Source: Pseudisothecium myosuroides (lineage: Eukaryota; Streptophyta; Bryopsida; Hypnales; Lembophyllaceae). From it: DNA of 64,000 nt. The stretch covers positions 13,950,001 to 14,014,000 of the forward strand of contig OX637295.1 in the NCBI GenBank assembly GCA_951799445.1. The letters run 5' to 3'. This document shows positions 48,690 to 60,455 of the stretch, in pieces (position 1 is the first letter of the stretch; every line of letters starts with the position of its first letter). The position numbers and the translations under genes are program-made. The notes beneath the pieces were generated by a model that was given only the letters and a program-made list of their open reading frames with translations, was not told where the DNA came from and did no database searches.

Positions 48690-48801
48690 AAGATTGAAGA
48701 CTGAAGATTGAAGATTGAAGATCGAAGACTGAAGATTGAAGATTGAAGATCGAAGACTGAAGACTGAAGACTGAAGATCGAAGATTGAAGACTGAAGATA
48801 G
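48690..48801. repeat. Heptamer minisatellite (AAGAYYG), 16 units
   Basis: Sixteen perfect-length 7-bp units, AAGATTG/AAGACTG/AAGATCG, vary only at positions 5-6 apart from the last unit. Variants follow a four-unit order (CT,TT,TT,TC) twice, a higher-order period of 28 bp. Because 7 is not a multiple of 3, all minus-strand frames read the same kind of peptide (LQSSIFS-like), producing long spurious ORFs. Confidence 0.9.
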
Positions 48802-48900
48802 TATAAAAGATCCTAAGCGATTTCTTTGGCTCATAAGCCATCTCCAGTTAGTTTGGTGAATTTGCGGGTGACAAGATCACTTGCCTTCATCATTCTTACT

Positions 48901-50482
48901 TCATTTTGATAGTTGGATGCTTTTGCAAGTGACGAGCTCACTTGCCCTCATCCTTCTTGTCCTTAAGCCGTTTCTGGTTGCAGCCAGAATCCTTGCGATT
49001 TCCCGAAGTAAACTCTCTCTACACGACAACGTCACTCCGTTCAGCTTTTGACTGCTCACCTCCATCCGATTTGCTGGTTCTCGTGCTTCCACCATCACCA
49101 ATTCTACCTTCTCGGAGTAGTCCGTCAAGATCCGGGCCAACCTGGTTCCGGATATCTTTTTGTCCTTGAGTACTTCTTCGTCAAACAGCTTTGCCTTGGT
49201 GACGGCCTCTCCGGTTGCCCCAAAAGTGGCCTTCACGTCCTCAGCTACTTTTCGGGTAGTCTCCGCCATCTCACGAGTGGTGGCCATGTCCTCCTTGAGG
49301 AGTAAAAGTTCCGTCTTCAACGCATCGACTTCCTCCTGAAGTCGTCGTATCTCCGCTTATTGCTTTCGGATCTCATCCAGGCTGGAGATGTATTCTGCAA
49401 CCACTTCCGCGAGGTTGCTATCCGCTGGTGCTCCCACCAGCTCACTGATCTGGGTCAGAACCAACTTCTTGACCGCCCAGTCTGCTCGCACCTCACTCAA
49501 GATGTTGATCAACTGGTTGAACGGATCCGGAAGGACCCGGTCCTTCAAAAACCGGTTTCTTCCCAAGGTTGGATGTCTCACCCGGAGGGCTTGGGGTTCC
49601 TCTCCGGTGAGGAGGCGTCGTCTTCTGCCGCTTGTTCTGCGGCCGGTGTTGCTCCTCTTCTTCTTCTTCTTCTTCTTCTTCTTCTTCTTCATCGAAACCG
49701 GATACTTTCTCCCGCTCTTCCTCCGATTTTGATTCTCCATATTTCAGGAGTACCTCCTGAGTATTTCACTTTTTCTCCTCCGTATCCGTGAGGAGCTGGT
49801 TATGCTTGTAAATATGGAAGATGTAGGGACTCAGCGGTGTCGGCCTACTTCCTCCGATCTTTGGAACCAGACGGCTGACTAGATCGGAAAAGATCCTGGC
49901 CCAGTCCACTTTCCGTTCCCCGCTCAGGGCTCCGAAAATCAGGTTCCCGATGGCTATCGTCACCCTTGTCGGCTTCTCCGGGTGGATGATCGGAACTAGG
50001 AACTGCAAAAGATTGCGATGCCGGTTGTCCAAATAATTCGCGAACGCATGCACATCCTTCAAGTCCACGGTGCTCCGGAACTTCCCCCGAGTGTATCCTT
50101 CCTTCAAGGTGGCCATCCCTTGACCTCCTGACCGGAAGTCGTATACGGACCTCCACATCTCTTCCGTCCAACTGCCCGGAATTCTGCGGATGGTCTTATC
50201 AAACTGATTCGAGAGTTTTCTCAACAGCTCTCGAATCATCCGTTCCTCTCTAAACCCCCAGGGTTTATCTATCAGTCCCCCGCAACCCATCATGGCAAGA
50301 TCCTCCATGAGGTTGTCCTTTTCCTTCTCTCCTTCAAGAATAATCGGACACACTTTCCGGAGTTTAACTTCTACTGCGGAGGAACTGGACGGTCCTGCTC
50401 TACTCTTGCGAAGCTGAGGCATGGACACGAACTGTGCTAACCGGATTCTCACTGAGACTACCTTTCTTTCTCCTAGCCGCAC
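48901..50482 (-). pseudogene. Decayed gag-like / plant-mobile-type ORF
   Basis: Minus-strand frames 50482-49766, 49740-49357 and 49320-48901 read as one broken gene. The first has WTEEMWRSVYDF, DLKDVHAFANYLDNRHRN and RVTIAIGNLIFGALSGERKV, resembling the 'putative plant transposon protein' domain of plant retroelements (recalled, not searched). After a frame change comes a lysine run from a (TTC)n microsatellite and a helical segment (NQLINILSEVRADWAVKKL). A single TAA at 49,357-49,359 then separates it from an in-frame coiled-coil tail (LLLLKEDMATTREMAETTRK). A plausible ATG is at 50,422 (MPQLRKS). No protease or reverse transcriptase is near. Confidence 0.5.
49652..49692. repeat. (TTC)n microsatellite
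   Basis: About a dozen CTT/TTC triplets in a row. On the minus strand they encode a lysine run within the decayed gag-like frame, and slippage here could explain the nearby frame change. Confidence 0.9.
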
Positions 50483-50697
50483 GTCTCGTTTCTCACCTTC
50501 GCTCTTCCAATCTCAACCGGAACCTCTAAACCTGCAACACACACTAAAGCACTGCGTACTCTAACACACTAACACGCACACACACACACACTCACAAAAC
50601 AAGAAAGCAAAGCGCTGGGTAGGAAAGCTAAGTACGCGCAAGAAAGCAATTTCAGCAAAAAAAGTTTGAAAAAGAGTGGCAACTGGATTGGTCAGCC

Positions 50698-50705
50698 TAT
50701 TTATA
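50698..50705 (-). promoter_or_regulatory. TATA box for the gag-like unit
   Basis: TATAAATA on the minus strand, followed by a pyrimidine-rich leader with a (TG)n run (about 50,570-50,595) and the gag-like frame 220 nt downstream. Confidence 0.4.
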
Positions 50706-51069
50706 GTCTGATCTGTCATCATGACCAAATTCGTTCCTGACCTAATCCGTTCCAACTCAGATCCGCTCCAACTCTAATCCGGTTTAGATCCAAGTCGAAT
50801 CCGGATTGTCACCTCTTCCGTTCCATAGTTAATTTCTAGTTTTCCGTTACCTCTTTGCTCAATTCCGGATCCCAGATCACGGTTTTCGTTCCAAGATTTA
50901 GATAACTTACAAAAAACCAAAAATTCACACTACGACAACTGGACCAGCATTTCCACAGGTTTCAGACATTCCTTCAACGCCTGAAGTCACTAGCGTCGTC
51001 TCAGCAAACCAAGCCAGCAAATAGGACATGCACTTGCACCTTTGTCTTGTTCCAGGTCACTGCCGTGCC

Positions 51070-54000
51070 CTAGTACTCTTCATGTGCCAATAGATTCTCT
51101 TCTACAGACAATTCGATTGCCCCCACTAAATTCACCGTCTCTGCAGGGACTGGTAATGTCCGGGGAGCAGTCATCCCTGTAGTCTCCATTGTCGCGCTGA
51201 TGAAGGCGTCTGTGGTGTCCAATACTTCACGCTTGGATCTTGCCTCGTTCCGTAATACCACTTTCCATCCCAGTTTTTCTATAGCATCTGAGAAGAAAAC
51301 CCGGGTAGCTTGGCTAGGCAAAATGAAGGGCTCTGCCATGCGCGGGAGTTTATGCCGAAAGTTCACCACGAGGAAACCATTGTCATCTCGGATGTAAGTA
51401 GGGTTCCCTCGACTGTCGTGCCGCTTCACCCACTCACAACGGAAGAGAATAATCTGCGTATGAAGAGCTCCATAGTCCAACTGCAAAACGTCCTTAAGGA
51501 CTCCAACGTAGTTCACAGAGGAGTCACCGGGCGTGCCCGCTGGCAATTCGAACATGGAAGCCACTCCACTGTTGTAGCTCAGCAGTCGGCTAGTGGATTC
51601 TTCTTCCACGCAAAAGTGATTGCCAAATGCTGTGACGCGTGTATATCGGGTTGCTCTTTGGGAAGGCTTCTTACTCAGCAGAAACTGGTCCACGTCATCC
51701 GAGTTCCTCATGTCCACCTCCGAATCTTGCAGCGTACTTTGAACCCACTGTGCTAGTGCAGGAGTGGATGGATTCACACTCTCCTCGGTCCTCCACCTCC
51801 TGTGTATGCATGCTCAGACATCATCACTTTGTTACACCTCCACGCCCAACCACTAGAAGCCAGGCAAACGATAAGTCCATGGAGGGACTTATCGAGTCGT
51901 GCCATCCTGTAACAGTTGGAGAGCCTACCAACTTCCATGACTTCCACATGACTGGACAGAGATCCACAGAAGTTTCATCACAGTAATTTCAAGCTGGGAG
52001 GACGCGGGCATGACTTCCTCACTACTTTAGCGCTACTTGAAAGCGAGCACGCGCCAAGGTCAATAAGGTAATTGGCACATGGGGCCAAACCAGGCGCGGG
52101 TTCAAGTGCCCACGGCTGATCACTTTCTATGCCCATGGGGCCTGAATCTTAAACCTATAGAAATATGGCAGGGGAGGTTCCCAAAGCACCTGGAAACAAT
52201 GACCTGAAAAGACCGTCAAGACCCGCGCCCAAAGGATCAGACTTCTGCAAGGGAGGAGGGGCTCCACAAGTCACGACATTGTAGTGCACTTCCAAGGACG
52301 ACTGGAAAATGACTGGAACACGGCTTCCTGGCTACTGGAACATGGTTCTCTCATCGTGCATCCCAACCGACGGCGACATACAGTTGCGAATTAGGCAGGT
52401 CGAGGGTATCCGGAACTGAGTTTTCAAGAAGATCAAGCAGTTCTACTTACCCATAAAGCTCCTGCATAATGGAGACATTGCTGAGCACATAGTTGTGGGC
52501 AACGTCTCGCATCTCGGAGCTCATCACATATGGTTTCCCTGCACCTTGAAGAACCTCTTTTGCATCGCCATACTCCTCATCTTCGTCCCAGACACGGCGC
52601 TGTGTGCCCTCAAATCCGTGGAGGTATTCCGTTATGAAGCCTAAGCACTCATCTTTCAGGTACCCCTCCGCCATACACGCTTCGGGACGCGCAAACTTCC
52701 GCACATGGTTTTTCAAGACCTTCATGTAGCGTTCAATCGGATACATCCACCTTGCACTGACAGGACCACAGAGGTCTAGTTCCTTCGCAAGATGATACGG
52801 AAGATGAGTCATTATGTTGAAAAAGGAAGGTGGAAATTCGATTTCTAGCAATGCCATGCTTTCAGCCACGTCAGCTTGTAGTGAAGGAAAGTCTTGCGGA
52901 TTGTAAACCTTTGTGAGTAGCCGCCGAAACACCTTGCACATTCTCATAACCGCCATGCGAGGCCCTGGGCGCAGCAACCCACGCAGTGCAAGAGGTAAGA
53001 CCTGCTGCATTAAAACGTGGTAGTTATGTGACTTGAGCCCACCAAAATTCTTCTTCCTAATGCATTTTCCCAGTTCTGAAGAGTACCCCAATGGCGTCTT
53101 CAGCGACTCCATACAGCTAGCAAACTTCTCAAACTCCTCTTCAGACAGGACATATGGTGCTCGAGGCTTCACCATCTTCCCAGGCTTCCGTGGATTCGGT
53201 GTCAGCCAAAGGTGCCTTCAAAGATTCTGCCTCTGCAAATCTCTTCGGACCTTCACGGTGTCCTTCTTCCCTGTTATGGTTTTTAGGAAATTTTTGGCCA
53301 AGTTCATCTCGCAATGCATCACATCAAGTGTGTACCAAATGAGGAGATCCTGTAAAGCCGAAGTTCTTAGGCGAAGTGAGTTCACATGGACAAGAAGTCG
53401 CATGAAACTAGCAGTCCAGTGCTTGAAGGGGACAACACAAACGGGTTTTCAAGAAATTGTGAGTATACCAATGCAAACTTCCCATACGGACATACTCTTG
53501 ATTGAACTGCACATTTATTTTCCAGACACATCAGCGAGGAGGTGAATGCCAATGTCGGCGGCGGCCTTAATGACATGGCGAACATTAGGCTCACGAAAGT
53601 TTATGTTTCTGGACTACTACATCGCAGAAATGACTCGGACGTGACTCCTAAGACGCTTGTAAGTCGCGCGGCAGTCACGATTTGTTAAGACCTGCCCTGC
53701 AAATGACTTCAAAGTCACATTAAAGACACTTGTGAGTCGCATGGAAGTCATTTTCCTCTATGAAACGAACGGGTACGATTCCTTACCTTCTAGTAAGGCA
53801 GGCGAAACAAAATGCTCAACCGCTTGCACCCGTGTACCTTTGAGGGGTTTCCGGGAGACCCATCGCAGTTCCCAACTGCTTTCCACACCTTGTAAGCCAG
53901 CACGTGCTGCATCTGTTCCTCCACGGTCACTTCTCGCGGTTTAGGACGGTCTTCGATGGCGCCATTGAAGAGGTCTTTCATCTCAACAGCCTTGTAAGGG

Positions 54001-55499
54001 TGATCTGATGGCAACCACCGCCTTGTGCCGGTGTACGTCTGCTTCCCGAGCTCTCTTGAGTGCTCAGCACCTAGGTCCATACCGCACCATGGACAAGCTG
54101 CGTAGCCTTGATGAGAGAATCCGCCGACTGTGCCGTACCCTGGGAAGTCATGAATTGTCCACAGCAACATGGCACGTAGTTGAAATGCCCTGCAACCAAC
54201 GTCCTTTGTAATGTTATAGGCGGGAACTCCGGCCCACAACTCCAACAACTCGTCCACAAGGGGCTCCAAGTATACATCAAAAAGCTCTGAGGTCACGGAC
54301 TCACTCTCAGGAATTAATAGAGCCAATAGCACGAAAACCTTTTTGGTGCTCAACCACGGAGGGACATTGTAATTGAGTAGGAGTACAGGCCATGTGGACC
54401 ACGAAGAGCGGTTCTGTTTGAAAGGGTTAACCCCGTCTGCTGCTAAAGCAAAGTGAGTGTTGCGGGGGTCTTCAGCAAAAGTGGGATCTACATTCTTCTC
54501 AAAGTGCTGCCACGCCTTGGAGTCGCAAGGGTGCTGGACGAGGCCGTCCCCTCCGTCCTGGTTGCTCCGATTCTCAGCATGCCACACCATCAACTTCGAT
54601 ATTGCGGGACTCCTGTACATTCTCTGCAATCTTGGAATGATTGGAAAGTGCCGAAGAACCTTCAGCGGGAAGGCACGCCGTGTTGCATCCCTGTATCGGC
54701 GACCACCACATTTGGGACAAGAGAGGGCATTCTCGTGTTCACCATGAAAGAGAACACACCCTTTTTCGCATGCATGTATGCTATTATACCCCAAACCCAA
54801 CTTACTTGTCAGGGTTTTTGCAGCATGGTACGTTCTAGGTAACGTATTTCCCTCTGGCAAAATATGTAGATGCAGGAGGCTGAAGAGTTCATTTCCACAG
54901 GTATTGCTCACCCCGTGAATCGTGCAAAGATTCATAAGCAAGACCGTGGCTGTGAGCTTGCTGGACCGGGCTCCACCATACAATGTCTCCATGGATTCTT
55001 CAAGTGTGCCCCCGTCGAAGTCCAAGTCGTTTGCGGCTCCATCAAGTGTCGTGTCTCCGGCAGTGGACGCGTCCCAGCATTCCTCGGCTGCAGCCACTTC
55101 CTCTTCATCCGCGTCCATAATTTCGTGGTGGAGGGAATCAGAGGTCGCAAAGGCTTCGCTAACTTCCTGCCTCACCCTCTTTGCTGGACAAGGCTGCAAA
55201 TCCTCTTCAGGCAGAGCTTGCTGGACCATCCCGCGAGTGTCAACATTAGCATCCACTTGCACTGGAAACTGAGGACCCTCAGGAAGACCTCCTTCCTCAG
55301 TCCCTGCCTCAAATCCCGAGCGAATTGGTTCCCAAAACTGCTGATCCCACTCTTCGTCTGATGAATCCCGGGCACCCGGTCCTCTCTAAATTCTGCAATT
55401 CGGATCTCTCCTGTTCTTGATGAGGTGATCCTTGACGTTGCGGACTAACAATCTCCTACGACTCCGGCACTTTGTGCAAGGACAGGGCAGCTTCTTCAT
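51070..55499 (-). pseudogene. CACTA TNP2 transposase, frame intact except three stops
   Basis: The DDE-type transposase that mobilises CACTA elements. Exons (minus) 55499-53787, 53349-52451 and 51799-51070 join with GT-AG introns and matching phases into 1,114 codons. In order: an N-terminal transposase-associated Cys finger (CPCTKCRSRRR, VKDHLIKN); the tnp2 core with GCVLFHGEHENALSCPKCGG, PELFDVYLEPLVDELLELW-type region and CPWCG; YTLDVMHCEMNLAKNF; the DUF4218 part (LMQQVLPLALRGLL, GPVSARWMYPIERYMKVLK); and the DUF4216 part (YVGVLKDVLQLDYG, ILFRCEWV). In-frame stops are TAG at 55386-55388, TAG at 53790-53792 (where the family has Trp in LPYW) and TGA at 53218-53220. Otherwise nothing is broken, so loss of function looks recent. 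Confidence 0.88.
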
Positions 55500-55559
55500 A
55501 TTCAATTCTGTTGCACGCTGCAACTCCCGTATCTACTGGCGGTCATCGCGTAGTCGTTG

Positions 55560-57425
55560 CCTACGACTGTCAGACAGGGGAAGTCTGGCAGGGATCATCT
55601 TTCCCAATCACAATGTTTTGGTCGGCGCTCTTAATACCTTGCAAAATGAACACATGCAATCGTTACACTTCACATTCCTGACGACGAAGGAGTCACCACA
55701 AACATGTCGCCGCGCTGCAGGACTTCAGAATGACTTCCACAGGACTTCTGTCACTTCTCAATGACTTCACTACCGCATGGTTGACTTCCTCGCTACTTCA
55801 GTATGTCTTCGGGCACTTTGGAATGATTGAAATACGTCTGAACGGTGGGCTCTGGTGCTTGCCATATGTTTGTACTTTGTCCACATCTGCCAGGACGTTG
55901 GGAAAGGCAAAATCCTAAATTGCTAAAATGAGACTTAAAAATGACATGCACCCATTTGCTTACATGGACCACTGAAATGCCAGGTAGCTTTCACAAATCT
56001 TTGTAAAGTCCATTAATCATTGCTGTGCAAATCGGAACAACTCAGCGGGAGGGGTGGTCCAAATATGCATGTCTGCATCTGAATCAGGACTGACCAGTCT
56101 TGGTCTCTTTCTGCAAAACAGTGGTGCGGCTCGGGGACCTGTCCGTTTTGGCATAGCTTCTACTGCAAAATCTCACAATTACAGATCCCAGACGACAGTG
56201 GGAAGACATGGATTGACTCCTACATCCGACTCTTGCTCCTAGAACTGACCTCAGTGGCTGCAAGGCATACTTTATTTCGTCCAGGCACGCAGCTAGAGCG
56301 TCTCCAGGAGTGACGCACTACTCCTCGGATTAAGGATCAGACTTGCCTGGTGACTGATGTACCAGCGACCTTGCGCACAGTTACAGTAAGTGCAATCCTC
56401 TCAACATATTATTCTTGAAGACATTTTGTTGAAGTTCCAGGTTTCAAGGAATTCTCAGTGATTCAAGGGCCCAATGCCTCCCCCAAAAAGCACAGTGCAC
56501 AAGATATAGGGCAAAGACAATGAACATGAGCACCTTCATGCCAAAGTCCAATAATAATAAGAAATGCCTAAACCAATATAAGTGTACAGAACCTTTATAT
56601 TTTACTTCCTTAATTTAACCATCAACGAGGACGGCGCTACGTAAAGTAAGCAGAGGAACAAATACACCGGCCTAAACCACTCCATCATTCCCACATCAAG
56701 AGTTCCTGGAAGAGCACCATGACTGCGGCTAGTCAGTTCATAGTCTTCCGATAGTCGCGTTTGTTCTAGAGAAACCGGACATAGTGACGTCTCAGTCACG
56801 AAGAAGTGACGATGACTTCAAGATGACCGGAAACAGTGGTTGTTTCAAAGGTCTGAGCTCCGCTTTTCCCTAAAACGGCTCCATCATGAGTGAAAAGAAA
56901 AGGAGCCCTGAAGCGCCGACACTGGTCATTGTGTCATTAATTTTCTTATCGGTAGATCTGTATTGTCGGTGGATAACCCGATATCAATCAGCTCCCCCTC
57001 GATTTTGCACTCGATGGCAGATCAGGGTGCGATCGCCCCCTCCCTCGCATATCACCTCCGAAGTAACACGAAAGTAATTGCGACATCTTCATATTAATGA
57101 TCAGCCGCCAGCACCCGCCACCCCATCATTTCCACCACCCCTCCCAGTCGTTGGCACTTACAAATCGTCCCCACCCGCCCTCTCCCATTTCCATTTCACG
57201 CAGGCTTGTTTGCAGTGAGGAGCAGCACGCACGAGTTCATGAGTTCTTTTTTCTTGACGCCGTGAGTTCCTCCACGCAAGTGAAAAATTCAACCATCGGG
57301 TTGGGGAGAGGTGGAAGAAAACGCATTCATGAGTTCATGAGGTTGTCGTCGTTGTCGACTTGCGGCTTCCTGTCTTCCTGCATGCTAGTTCTTGATTCTA
57401 CAATCGGGGAGGGTAGATCACATTA
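55560..57425. other. CACTA flank, mostly non-coding
   Basis: Subterminal-type repeats (GACTTCCAC, GTGACG, GTCAGTTC) occur at 55.69-55.80 and 56.72-56.83 kb. The rest shows no gene. 57,090-57,400 is pyrimidine-rich and then GC-rich, possibly the leader of the orphan exon that follows. Confidence 0.4.
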
Positions 57426-57426
57426 G

Positions 57427-57615
57427 GCCAATTCGAAGAGGACGCACTTGCTCAGAGACTCGGCGCGGCTTCGCTTGAACGTGTCGGCATGCAAATCCAT
57501 GCCTTGGAGTCGGAGAGCCCACCGCACCCGAAGACTGAGTATGAATTGTTGCGCGAGAAGAATATGGCGATCCTCGACAAGGCACTGGAGCCGATGAGGC
57601 TCGCCAAAGCTACGC
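57427..57615 (+). CDS. Orphan coding exon of unknown gene
   Basis: After an acceptor-like CATTAG, a plus-strand frame encodes about 62 residues including QFEEDALAQRLGAASLERVG and TEYELLREKNMAILDKALE, and ends at a textbook donor (GCTACGCT followed by GTAAGTTC). The YELLREKN segment resembles a short YExxRxxNI motif seen in many uncharacterised plant proteins (from memory). No following exon is evident within 1 kb. It may be a host gene fragment captured by the CACTA element or part of a second element-encoded gene. Confidence 0.35.
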
Positions 57616-60035
57616 TGTAAGTTCGAAGTTCCTTTGTCCCGCCGTGTGAATAATCTCCTCCTGCAGAGTGTATAGTAGTCACTTGATCCCTCGTATGTGG
57701 CGTCGCTCAGCTGGCTTAGCGTGACTGCGAGGACCAGCCGTCAGGCGTGTTTGAGCGTCATGCGCGCTTTTTCAGTGTGAAGCACGACTAAATCCGCTGC
57801 AATTGATGTAAGTATAGCCCTGAAACGCATTATTGGTGGCGCGCTAGGATTTCACGTCGGAATTTCATTAATTCGGGCACCTTTTCGAAGCTTGGCGGCG
57901 CGTAGTCCTCATCCCGTCATCGTGTAGTCATTTGGCAGTCTTCGCCGCTTCTGCGGAAGCACTCCCTGGTCATGTTGAGGTCGCGTGGAAGTCACGCTGC
58001 AATCCTGCCATTGCGCAAGTCCCACGTTCCAAGCCTCATCATAACAGCGGGCCACGTGGAAGGAAAACTCTCGTTGGGGCTCGTGGACGACTGAGAGCGC
58101 TTGTTTACCCACCCTTGGTAAAGAAACGAGCACAACCAGGCTCTCGGTAATTAACCGTTCTGACTCGATCTATGGGTGTCTAGCGCCAATCCATTGTGCC
58201 TTCCAAGCAATGGATCTTTTCTATACTCCTAAGACTCGTTAATTTGGATAATGAAGAAAACAAAATGAAACCCTAATTGGAATTGCTATGACTACTAAGT
58301 CTGGATCAAAGCCTACGAAGGCTTAGTGGTTTGGGAGAGGAGTGAATTCTAGTCTAAACTTATCTATTCTAAATGAAAGAGTACCTTATGCCATTTCTAA
58401 AAGTATAAAGCTTGTTTGATTTGGACTCTCCTAGAGAAAGTTAGGGACGGATGAAGTTTGACCGCTACTCGGTTCCTCAAACTTCATCCATGCTCTTCTA
58501 TGGATTACGGATTTTGATTTGACTTGGGATTTGGGCTATGAGCCTGATCCCCTAAGTTTAACCTAATCACCAAGTTTTGGCTTAGATGGATGAAATTCTC
58601 TAGGGTTCATCCATTATTTGTTCCGGACTTCATCCCTTCTTAACTGCTTGGGGTTTAGGTATTTCCTTAAGCTGGGTTTAGTTTTGGGTTACCCTAAACT
58701 TGTTCTAAGATGTTCTAAATCTATACTTAACCTAACCTTAATCTTAAAAGCCCCTAATCCGCCTTCTAATCTTACTTAAGGATCTTAAGTGTGGTTACCA
58801 ATGTACTAATCGTAGAACTTAAGACTTGTTCCGAGGAGATCTTGATTGTAGCTTCCTATTTTGACTAATCACATTAGATTTGGGTTTTCCTATCAAAAGT
58901 TATCCATGGATGAAGTTTGACCGCTAATCGGTCCTTCAAACTTCATCCGCTAATTACGGCTAGCTCTAATTCCAAAACTAACTTCTAATTTCACGGTTGG
59001 GTTCCTAATCACTTTATCTTTTCAAATACTATTCCTTGTTCCTCTTGGATGAATTTTGCTAAGTTTCATCCAACATGACTCCCTAACTTCATCCGCCCAT
59101 AACTCCTTCGTTTTAGCTTGGATTTGGATGAATGATGACTTTTTGGAATCCCGGGAACTTCTAATACAACGTTCTAAGCTTAGTTTAACCCTGACTTTGG
59201 TTCTTCCCTACTCTAGCTCTTGGCCTCCTTCTAATTATCTTAATAAAACAAAGTTAAACACAGAAGAGTGGGGGTTTTAGGGGCCCACCTCATATTGGAG
59301 GTCTTGGATCAAACGGTCGAGGTTCTCCCCCTCGTCCATGTCCCTTCCTCTTGGATTCTTGGCTCCTTGAGTGATTCTTGAATCGGGGAAGATTTGAGAA
59401 CGAAGTGGTAGATGCGGTGGGATTTCTTTTTTCTCCTTCTTTCCACCCCTTCTTACACCAACCAACTTGTCTTCCAAAGTTCTTACACGTTGACTTCATT
59501 CTTACACCTCTTACACCTTCGCCTTCCCAAGTGCTTACGCGGTTGACCTTTCTCTTACGCCCAAGGGCACGCTCTTTTGTACTCTTACGCTTACTCTCAC
59601 AATGGCCCAAATTTGTTAGTTGAGATTTCCCCTAATCCATCCACTAGCATGCTTCTCTCCTATTTCATCTTCCTCTTTGTTCGTAATGCTCAAGGTTTTT
59701 GGTTATGGTGTGTGGAGAGCTTAGGTGAGTTGTGCGTGGAGTGATTGTGTGAGTTTGCAGGTTACTTGGTGCTTTAACACGAGTTCTTCCCTAACCCTAC
59801 AAGATCTTAGCTTACACGTCCGTTTGCTCAACCCTTACCTCTACTATTTTGCTTCCATCCTTCTACTTTGCTAATTTCTACTTCTACTAGGCTAATTTCT
59901 ACTTCTACTATTCAGATTCTGGCCTTGTTTTTTTTTTCTTCCTTCCCTAAAGCCTAGATTGCCAAAAAAAACGGACAAAAAAAAAAAAGAATAAGAAGAC
60001 CAAAATTTTGGCCACAGCCTGGCGCTGCGGTGGCT

Positions 60036-60083
60036 GGCTGCTGCGGTATCCGGCTGCTGCGGTATCCGGCTGCTGCGATATCC
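60036..60083. repeat. 16-bp tandem repeat, three copies
   Basis: GGCTGCTGCGGTATCC three times with one substitution, followed by GGCTGGGGCTTGGC-type repeats up to about 60,160. On the minus strand this gives an Ala/Pro/Gln-rich frame (QAPASQ, PTSQAP) that is probably spurious. Confidence 0.8.
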
Positions 60084-60327
60084 GGCGCTGCGGTGGCCTG
60101 GCTGGCTGGGGCTTGGCCGGCTGGGGCTTGGCTGGTTGGGGCCTTGGTTGGCTGGGATTTTAGAGAAGGCCCAGGCGTGCTAGCCGGGCTCCCCACAAGG
60201 CAAAGTTAAACTGGATCACAAGTGACTCGATCTAAGCCCGTAGGGGGATTTTGGAGGCTAAACCTTGAATTAGTTCCAAGAGGTTTTGGAAACTAAACCT
60301 TGTACGTAACTTCTGGGGGGGGACAAA

Positions 60328-60455
60328 GCTTCGCCGTTAAGTTGGTTTTAACACCAACTCTAAGACTTTGAGAACACGAGGTAGTTCGAAGCTTCGCCGT
60401 CTAACCGGATTTTTAACACTTCCACTAAGACTTAGGTACCAGTGGAATCAAAGCT
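60328..60455. repeat. Three-copy AAGCTTCGNCGT repeat, spacing about 50-60 bp
   Basis: AAAGCTTCGCCGTTAA, GAAGCTTCGCCGTCTAA and AAAGCTTCGTCGTCTAA are each followed by a related TTTTAACAC...ACTAAGACTT segment. A weaker fourth copy, ACTCCGCCGTACGG, lies near 60,547. Non-coding. Confidence 0.65.

Larger units (their letters stand above)
41763..57970 (-). mobile_element. CACTA (En/Spm) transposon region, composite
   Basis: The left terminus is CACTACAAGAAAATGGGC, the classic CACTA-superfamily end. Beside it is a block of subterminal repeats (GTGACTTCG, TGACTGCGGC, AGTCATCCGGCAGTC). Similar repeats recur at 44.2-44.9, 51.9-52.3, 53.6-53.8, 55.7-55.8, 56.7-56.8 and 57.9 kb. A minus-strand TNP2 gene lies at 51.1-55.5 kb. 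I could not find the matching ...TAGTG right terminus, so the right limit is approximate, and the great length suggests later insertions inside (minisatellites, a gag-like gene, a plus-strand unit). Confidence 0.7.

Noticed and set aside
48634..48841. Minus-strand ORFs with LQSSIFS repeats
   Set aside because: Read from the AAGAYYG heptamer array; any frame gives the same peptide.
52281..52296. CATTGTAGTG as the right CACTA terminus
   Set aside because: Lies within the transposase intron and lacks the TTTTCT part of the terminal repeat.
59954..60196. Minus-strand Ala/Pro/Gln-rich ORF (about 59,954-60,196)
   Set aside because: Generated by the GC-rich 14-16-bp tandem repeats; no sign of a real gene.
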